Below are positions 58,177 through 64,000 of a stretch of DNA of 64,000 bases, piece after piece. Position 1 is the stretch's first letter. Each line of letters opens with the position of its first letter. The position numbers and the translations under genes were made by a program. This DNA is from Haliclona indistincta (Eukaryota > Porifera > Demospongiae > Haplosclerida > Chalinidae), in contig OZ024788.1 in NCBI GenBank assembly GCA_964017065.1, positions 6,577,182 to 6,641,181 of the forward strand, read 5' to 3'. The notes beneath the pieces are model-generated. The model was not told the origin of the DNA. It worked only from the letters and a program-made list of their open reading frames with translations, and did not search any database.

Positions 58177-58493
58177 CAGGCGCGTGTCCACGATAGGGCT
58201 CCGGGTGCTCTAGCACCCCCCTCAGCAATAAAGTTTTAAATTATTCATTGCATTAAAGTACACTGTGGCTCTGCTGTGGCTATGAATTTATCATAACTGT
58301 TATTGCAAAGAACTTAACAGCTGCCAACATCCCATTCTAAGGTAGTTAGGCTGTTTTCAGCGACGAAAAAATCCAGTGCGCCACGATAATAGTGACGAAA
58401 TGACGTAATTTAACGAATAATATGAATATTAATTAGATTTTGCGCGCGCTTCGCGCGCGCACCTATCTCTCTTCATTCCTGGACACGCGCCTG
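58177..58493. mobile_element. 317-bp TIR element with 5-bp TSD
   Basis: Inverted ends CAGGCGCGTGTCCA / TGGACACGCGCCTG are flanked by the direct repeat CCGTA (58172-58176 and 58494-58498). Near the right end is a perfect GC hairpin (gcgcgcgcttcgcgcgcgc). No coding sequence. Superfamily uncertain. Confidence 0.82.
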
Positions 58494-58858
58494 CCGTAGA
58501 CATATTGGCTTGGGGACGAGGCTAGCTCCATTATGTGAATAAAAATTAGTACCTTTGACTCGACACATCAGTGACTGCAAGGTGACGCTTTACACTCAAA
58601 TCTTCCTTGCAAGAAGTAATAAAACCTCTATACTTACTGTAAGCATGTATTATCCGTGGTGTACAGGCATAGATGTTACACATGGTCATACATGTATAAG
58701 TTATGACATGAACAATGTGCAAAATTAATTGGTCCCTATGTCTTGTGAAATGTAGCTATCTTACTCTTAGCTAAAGCTGCAAGTACTGCAGACAGTAGAA
58801 CTCAGGCGGAAGACATGCAAGGCAAAGTAGGTGGAAGCAATGAATAGTACCATAGCTG

Positions 58859-58896
58859 ATCACCATTGGATGAAATGATGTTCATCCAATGGTGAT
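58859..58896. repeat. Perfect 16-bp hairpin
   Basis: ATCACCATTGGATGAA / TTCATCCAATGGTGAT with a 6 nt loop. It is followed by direct repeats of 'tggtgatacatgg'. No gene association was seen. Confidence 0.75.
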
Positions 58897-59050
58897 ACAT
58901 GGTTTCATGGTGATACATGGTGATAAAAGTAGTTATTAACTTATTAATTCAACCGGCAAACGTAATTCTTGTGAAAGTTACGCCCATAATTTATATTGGT
59001 GGGCAAGATGTCCGTTCTATCTGACTTTGCAGAGACCTTGCACCACGAAG

Positions 59051-59364
59051 CAGTGGCGTATCTGAACCCGGGCCTACACGGGCCTGGGCCCTGGCATCAA
59101 AAGCGATCGTTAATTATATTCATAAATATATTAATTAAATTCATTTACACGCATGCATGGTTATTTCAATTGGCACGTTGTCATAGCTATTAGCTAATAT
59201 AATAAGAGACCACAGCTACAGCTGATCTGTTGCAACCACTACAAACATCATGAGTAGTGGGCAACTGCCTATTTGGAGCAGAACCAGTTGTTAATAAAAG
59301 TGGGTGTGGCTACAATGAATATTAATCAGGCCCTGGGGTCACCAGAGTGCCAGTTACGCCACTG
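59051..59364. mobile_element. hAT-type MITE with perfect 8-bp TSD
   Basis: A 314 bp element with ends CAGTGGCGTATCTG / CAGTTACGCCACTG. It is flanked by identical 8-mers CCACGAAG (59043-59050 and 59365-59372), the hallmark of hAT insertion. No coding sequence. The flanks were contiguous before insertion. Confidence 0.92.
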
Positions 59365-59621
59365 CCACGAAGGGAAAAGCGGAGTTAGTTGCTGACCAAT
59401 CAAAGTCACTGCTACTCAAGTGTATTAAACATCTGCAAGCTAAAGACTACTTCTGCTTTTCGCTTCGTGGTGCAAGAGTCCGGTACAATACAGACCTAAC
59501 CGTGGTTACGAGTTGCTGTGTGCATGATTGCACCAATTGTGTCAAAAACGGCTGTGTCGGAATAAAAGCAAGATGCTCTGAATACCTCAGTTTCGGTTGT
59601 GGCTCCAGAGATGCAATATAA
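59365..59621 (+). other. Open Cys-rich frame next to hAT insertion, function unknown
   Basis: A reading frame stays open from the hAT flank to TAA at 59619-59621 (about 83 codons). It encodes a Cys-rich end with CCVHDCTNCV and CSEYLSFGCG. Upstream of the hAT element the same frame opens at a possible acceptor (tttgcag, 59032). No start codon and no recognised family. It may be an exon disrupted by the insertion or just chance. Confidence 0.2.
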
Positions 59622-59700
59622 TCGTTCAAAGTCGATTTCCCATAAATTTTTCACTCTTTTTGCCCACCAAGGGAGGCGTGGCTGGTGACGTAGCCGCGCC

Positions 59701-60682
59701 TAGTCTGGCCGCTGCCCCTCCCCGCCTATTGAGTGGGTGGTGGACGGCGGGTAGGGTCTAGCAAACATTACCATTCATCGATTTTATATGAATATTAATA
59801 GTGTATATAATTAATTATTGCAATGATAAGCGGGGATTCCTCAATGCCATTGTACCGCATGAATTGCTGCACACTGCGCTGGTTTAAGCCATCTATGCTT
59901 GAATCGCGGTAAACAATTTTCTATAGCATCGTCAACAGCACGACTGTTAGTCACCGTAGCTGTTCTGTCGTAGCCTGTAATATTATTCACGATCAAACCC
60001 AGCCCACGATCCATGAATATTACTGCTCAAGATCTTGAGCAGTAGAATCTGATTGGTCGGTTGGGAAACTATTGGGATTCCAGAGAATTTTAGTTTGCCG
60101 TTTCCGGTAAACGTGGGGACGTGTGGGGCATCACGTGATCCCATCCATACGTGTCTTGCTTGACGTTGACACGGGTGGATCAGCACTGTTGATACGCGGG
60201 CAGTGCAGTGGAAGTGCACAGTTGATAACGGGCATGATGCAGTGCAGTCACACTTTTCTATTCCAAATCTTTCGCCTTTCTCTTTTGTAGAACCAAATGC
60301 AGATAGAAAGTATAGCATCTCTAGATATTCTGCTTCACTATCCTAAGACACGTTCTCGACCAGCATAGCCATGGATCTCTAACACGTCGTCTGAATCGCG
60401 CCTAACATAAAGCACAGTTAAGCTGCACAGTCAGTAACAGCAACTGACTTGGATCCAGTCGACATATTCGTCACTAAAGCAATCGAAGCCGAGCTATCTA
60501 GGCCAGCCGTTCGTTGTGTATGAACTAAAATTCTCTTCGCGTGAATTCGTCACGTGTGGGAGTTACCCGTTTCCCCGCATCCCGGAAACGCCAAACTAAA
60601 ATTCTCTAATGGCAATGTTTGCTAGACCCTACACGCCGTCCACCACCCACTCAATAGGCGGGGAGGGACAGCGGCCAGACTA
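59701..60682. mobile_element. 982-bp TIR element with perfect 9-bp TSD
   Basis: Terminal inverted repeats of about 75 bp differ at only three or so positions. They begin TAGTCTGGCCGCTG and include 'cccgcctattgagtgggtgg'. Identical 9-mers AGCCGCGCC flank the element (59692-59700 and 60683-60691). A second inner inverted pair carries 'gagaattttagtttg' near 60083 and its complement near 60598. The 9 bp duplication and long TIRs fit a non-autonomous Mutator-like element. No transposase was seen. Confidence 0.88.
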
Positions 60683-60775
60683 AGCCGCGCCCAGCGCGAC
60701 GCGCGCGCAATTATTACTTTGTGAGTCAATCATGTCGGCGAAGACTGAAATAGCTAAATCCAGTGAATTTTGTTG

Positions 60776-61236
60776 TGCAGTTGTCCATTTCATCACCGCT
60801 GAAATTTTCTCCGTTAAAGCGCTCTAGCATTCGTATGCATTTGCCATCAGCACTGAGCACAACGAACCTCGTTAGTTATGCAGCTACAAGAAAATAGCAC
60901 AATTCAATTATTTCTCTGTACAGCATGACTCACAGCAATCAATCGCAGACTGATCATCAAGACGATCCATCACATCTAGCTGAGAGATCCACGACGGAAG
61001 ATCACCATTTGTCGCACATGAATTCGCTCAACTTGCAACCGGTACTACATGGAAGGGACCAACGAGTCGACCACTCTGTCATTCGAAAATTGTACACTGA
61101 GCTGCAGCAGAAGTAGACCAGAACAGAAAGCAGCGTGCCAGTCGTGTATAACAAAAAAAAAGAACTAAAAGGAGTGGCTTGTATAAAAACATCTTGCTTA
61201 CACGTGGTCTCAGCAGAAATTGACGTAATGGCTAAA
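60776..61236 (-). pseudogene. Decayed duplicate of the LRP4 5' end
   Basis: Two stretches resemble LRP4 LDLa exons in the same order and orientation. About 60776-60890 matches LDLa exon 3 (shared 'agttgtccatttcatcac' and 'atgcattcaccatcag'-like segments). About 60927-61050 matches LDLa exon 2 (shared 'cacatgaa.tcgct.aa' and 'tgcaaccggt'). About 61150-61235 resembles the LRP4 upstream flank ('aaaggagtggcttgta', then 'gacgtaat'). Frames are broken and cysteines lost, and the LDLa1/signal-peptide part is not recognisable. A segmental duplication followed by decay is inferred. Confidence 0.75.
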
Positions 61237-61393
61237 CCCATGCATGCTATTATCAAAAGATGAGGGGAGTTTTCAAATAATATTATTTGCATGTGTATAA
61301 AAAAGAGTCAAACAATGTGATCAACAGAAAGAATCAAAAGGAAAAATGAATGTGTGTGCATTAGTCAAATTGGTACCTAATCTTGTGGAAAGT

Positions 61394-62936
61394 TTAATTA
61401 CAAGTTTCGTCTACATGTTTCCATTTAAATACCTTAATAGAATTCAGTTTATTGGCTACAAGTAGGATAGGTTGTGATGAAGTTTGAAAGTGTGGAAAAT
61501 ATAGAAAACTTGGTGATGGTACGGAAAGACTTTGATGGTATTGGAAAGACTTGCCGGTGATCAGGTAAATATTTGTAGTGGTCTGATTTGCTACAGCGAC
61601 AAAATGTTCCGACTTTATACGAAAATGTTGTAGTCGGGGAAGAGTATTTAGAGGGAGCGAAAAGGAATGCTCTTTAAAAGAAAGATTTTCTTTGTAGTAA
61701 ACATATGAAGCTGAGTTGGTAGAAATGATTAGAAATGTATGGCAGCCAATCACCATCGGATATAGATCTTGTGCTGATGGGACTGGTAGCTGCTGTAACA
61801 GAGAAAAAGCTGAGTTTCTCCAAACGTATACCTGTGAGAAAGCATGATTACGAACAGTTTTTGTACCATTTATTGAACAGGCAATGGCTAGATGTAGTTC
61901 ATGGTCAGTGAAAAAGAATCTGATATTTGTAGCTCCAGTGCTTGGTAGAGATTGGTAGGTATCAAAGTGTTGTGTAGAGTTGTTCCAGCGATATACGTAT
62001 GACGGGAGGTCGTATCTTGTTCTATAAGAGTATGTAGAAAAAACAAGTAAATGGTGGTGTTTTACTGGATCCACAGATGAGATGGAAACAAAGGCAACAG
62101 ATAATGATACATGAGGTGGAAAAGTTTGGTAGTCAACAAACTCGCGTCCATTGTGCTTTAGTACAGTTGATTCACCAGAGCAAGCTAAAGCTAGGTAAGT
62201 TTCATCATTAATGACAAATGCAGTAGTAGAGTCTGCATATTTTCCAATGATGGTCTGAATTGTGTGATACTGCTCTGATACAAATGCTGCCTTTACAAGA
62301 TGAACATTGCCGGTAGAATCTATGACTGAGAATATTTGTTGTCCATTCAGAAGAAACGAAGAGATGTGCTTTGCGCCTTGTACATTCATAGATGAAAGCT
62401 CAGTAAAAAACCTGGGTCCATTTGATGCTGTCACTGTAACAAAAAAAAACATTCGAGTGTGAATATGTGAGAGGATAAATAAAGCAGACACAAAAACAAC
62501 CACTCTTTTATATCTACAAGCTAGTGATTTAAATCTGCATACATGTAGTATGACAATAATGTAATGAAAATACGCACCACTATCTTGAGCAATTTCATAA
62601 TGATCTGTAATCAACTGCTTAGTGTAGGAAAGTTCAGACTTCAGCTGTTGCACCTAAACGCATAACAGTGTTGGCAGTTTAAGCTGTGTACACACACCAC
62701 AAAGTATTGTGATAATTTTTTTGTCAAAACTGCTGCATGCACCAAACACTGTATCAACTCACTTGTGCCATCAAAGCAGATATGTTTCTATTTAAACCTG
62801 CAAGGTCATCATCACGTGCAGTGCTTGAAACATTATACTCCTTTTCTCCACTGTAAGATATTGGCATAGCAAGACCACAAGAAAGCAGCAGGCTTATGCA
62901 TACAATCATGGGCAGAGTGTTCCTGAACATAGTCAT
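61394..62936 (-). CDS. Secreted EAR/EPTP-repeat beta-propeller protein with coiled coil
   Basis: Three exons (62763-62936, 62578-62653 and 61394-62433) join in frame to 429 aa. The start MTMFRNTLPMIVCISLLL begins a signal peptide. A short helical region (LAGLNRNISALMAQVQQLKS) suggests a coiled coil near residues 45-80. Residues of about 95-425 comprise seven EAR (EPTP) repeats with the pattern hydrophobic-L-A-h-A...S.V Y.W....F...Q.L (for example VYVWRNSAFSLLQQLP and NIYLITGKSFQYHQSLSVP). Seven are enough for one beta-propeller, as in LGI proteins and TSPEAR. The LRR region of LGI and the laminin-G domain of TSPEAR are absent. Likely extracellular, with ligand unknown. In LGI proteins this fold binds ADAM-family receptors. 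The ATG at 62930 is an alternative start. Confidence 0.82.
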
Positions 62937-64000
62937 CGTAGAAATCGTAGAAGGCAGAAAAATGCAGAATGATGACTTTCCAAAGTGTTCACTCTTAAAT
63001 AGCTGATCGCTGGAAACCATGGGGAGGTGAATGGTTACCGTACTAATTGATACCAAACAGAGAGTTATTACAAGACAATTATGAGGTGGAATTGAGGAGT
63101 TCTTGGTCAAAATAACTAAAATGCAGTCAAATGTACAGAGAGCTAGATTGTGAACAGATTCTACTCAGTTTGTAATGTGTGTGTATCTGTTGTGTTTAGG
63201 TTTGGTGATGGGTGAGTGCTGGCGACTCCTTGAGGTCAAACAGCTGTGTTGAACTGGGAACTGAACAGCAACTCTTCCATCCTCTTTCGAGACCAGCACA
63301 GCGTCACCCGTTACATTTAGAAGACATTGAGCCTGCAAGGATAGAAATTAATTTTAAGCTTGAGCTACAAATTAAAGGTGTGATCAGAAAATATTTATAT
63401 TTGTACAAGGCACGATCAATAGGACACAGTTACCAGTCCAGTTGGTCCAAGAAAGATGCTTAACTTTCATCGCCACTAAGCAATGTCATGTAGGAATGAC
63501 TGCGATTTAATTCTAGGTTTTTGGCACCAACATACAGTAACAAAACTAGCTTTTAAAAAGTGTGTACAAAGTGACGTAATGTACACTTGAGAAGCACTGA
63601 ATTATGTCTATTCAGAATCAATGTTGACTGCAGACATGTTAACAAGATCTTTCATGATCATTCGTCTAAAAAAGGTGCTTGGTAAAAAAATTTTTCCTCA
63701 ATTTTTCTGAGATAATTATAGATGTTAAAGAAAGGGAAATTTCATACCGTAGGCTTGGAATTTTATGGAGACAAAAATTTCATTAGAATTTCATGTTCTT
63801 CTAGTATAAGTGAGGGCAAAGATTCTAGCTCTACTGTATCAGTCTATACCGTATTTCTTATAAAAATTCGGCGCAAAAATAATTAATTTCAGATTTGCTT
63901 GCCCAACAATTGGAGATAATTGTGACACAAGTTCCAGAAGCGCCGAATAATTAGAGGTGTGGCAATGAGCATGTGTTTTGGACGAGAACACATCATCTAG
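62937..64000. other. No gene recognised
   Basis: Upstream region of the EAR-repeat gene, then AT-rich DNA. Near 63847 a TACCGTAT motif resembles the ends of the element at 35880-36465. It is followed by an inverted pair (attcggcgc / gcgccgaat, about 63864 and 63941), perhaps the start of another TIR element cut by the window edge. Confidence 0.45.

Noticed and set aside
61394..62936. EAR-repeat gene and LRP4 as a ligand-receptor gene pair
   Set aside because: Proximity alone is the evidence. The same strand and a 3.6 kb transposon-filled gap do not indicate a functional link, so I did not claim one.
63212..63463. 83-codon plus-strand frame near the window end
   Set aside because: No recognisable domain, and no splice or composition support.

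Overview
This is a 64 kb piece of an intron-rich animal nuclear genome. The protein repertoire is metazoan: an LRP4-type receptor, an LGR-type leucine-rich-repeat GPCR, a TRAF, and an EAR-propeller secreted protein. Introns are mostly short to moderate and intergenic gaps are a few hundred bases. TG/CA microsatellites and small terminal-inverted-repeat elements are abundant. A non-bilaterian animal, possibly a sponge, fits best, but that is inference; nothing in the window names the species.

Layout. 1-12 kb (+): the 3' two thirds of CTR9 (PAF1 complex), whose 5' end lies outside the window. 14.0-24.9 kb (+): a complete LGR-family GPCR with more than 20 LRRs. 25.1-32.0 kb (-): PHRF1 (RING, PHD and C-terminal SRI-like domain), with a 1.2 kb near-perfect palindrome in its largest intron. 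32.4-36.6 kb (+): the first exons of MOB2, head to head with PHRF1. 38.1-38.3 kb: an assembly gap of exactly 200 N. 38.3-38.8 kb (-): the 5' half of pyroglutamyl-peptidase I. 39.1-40.0 kb (+): a single-exon, RING-less TRAF. 40.8-42.7 kb (-): TMEM41B. 42.7-45.3 kb (+): RECQL, whose start codon is only 50 bp from that of TMEM41B. 45.6-57.8 kb (-): a complete 32-exon LRP4 gene. 58-61.3 kb: a transposon-rich spacer with a decayed duplicate of the 5' end of LRP4. 61.4-62.9 kb (-): a small secreted seven-EAR-repeat protein. 63-64 kb: no gene recognised.

I joined the exons by hand, and all complete multi-exon models stay in frame: LGR 1373 aa, PHRF1 1169 aa, TMEM41B 301 aa, RECQL 679 aa, LRP4 1956 aa and EAR protein 429 aa. 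That is strong internal support for the splice sites chosen.

Functionally the genes are mixed: transcription and chromatin (CTR9, PHRF1), genome maintenance (RECQL), ER lipid scrambling (TMEM41B), kinase regulation (MOB2), peptide turnover (PGPEP1), and cell-surface or extracellular signalling (LGR, TRAF, LRP4, EAR protein). Three head-to-head pairs probably share promoters: PHRF1/MOB2, PGPEP1/TRAF and TMEM41B/RECQL. The most unusual content is the small-transposon landscape. It includes seven copies of one TA-flanked MITE, several elements with readable target-site duplications, the 1.2 kb foldback, and microsatellites placed right beside splice sites. I found no clearly undescribed multi-gene system.
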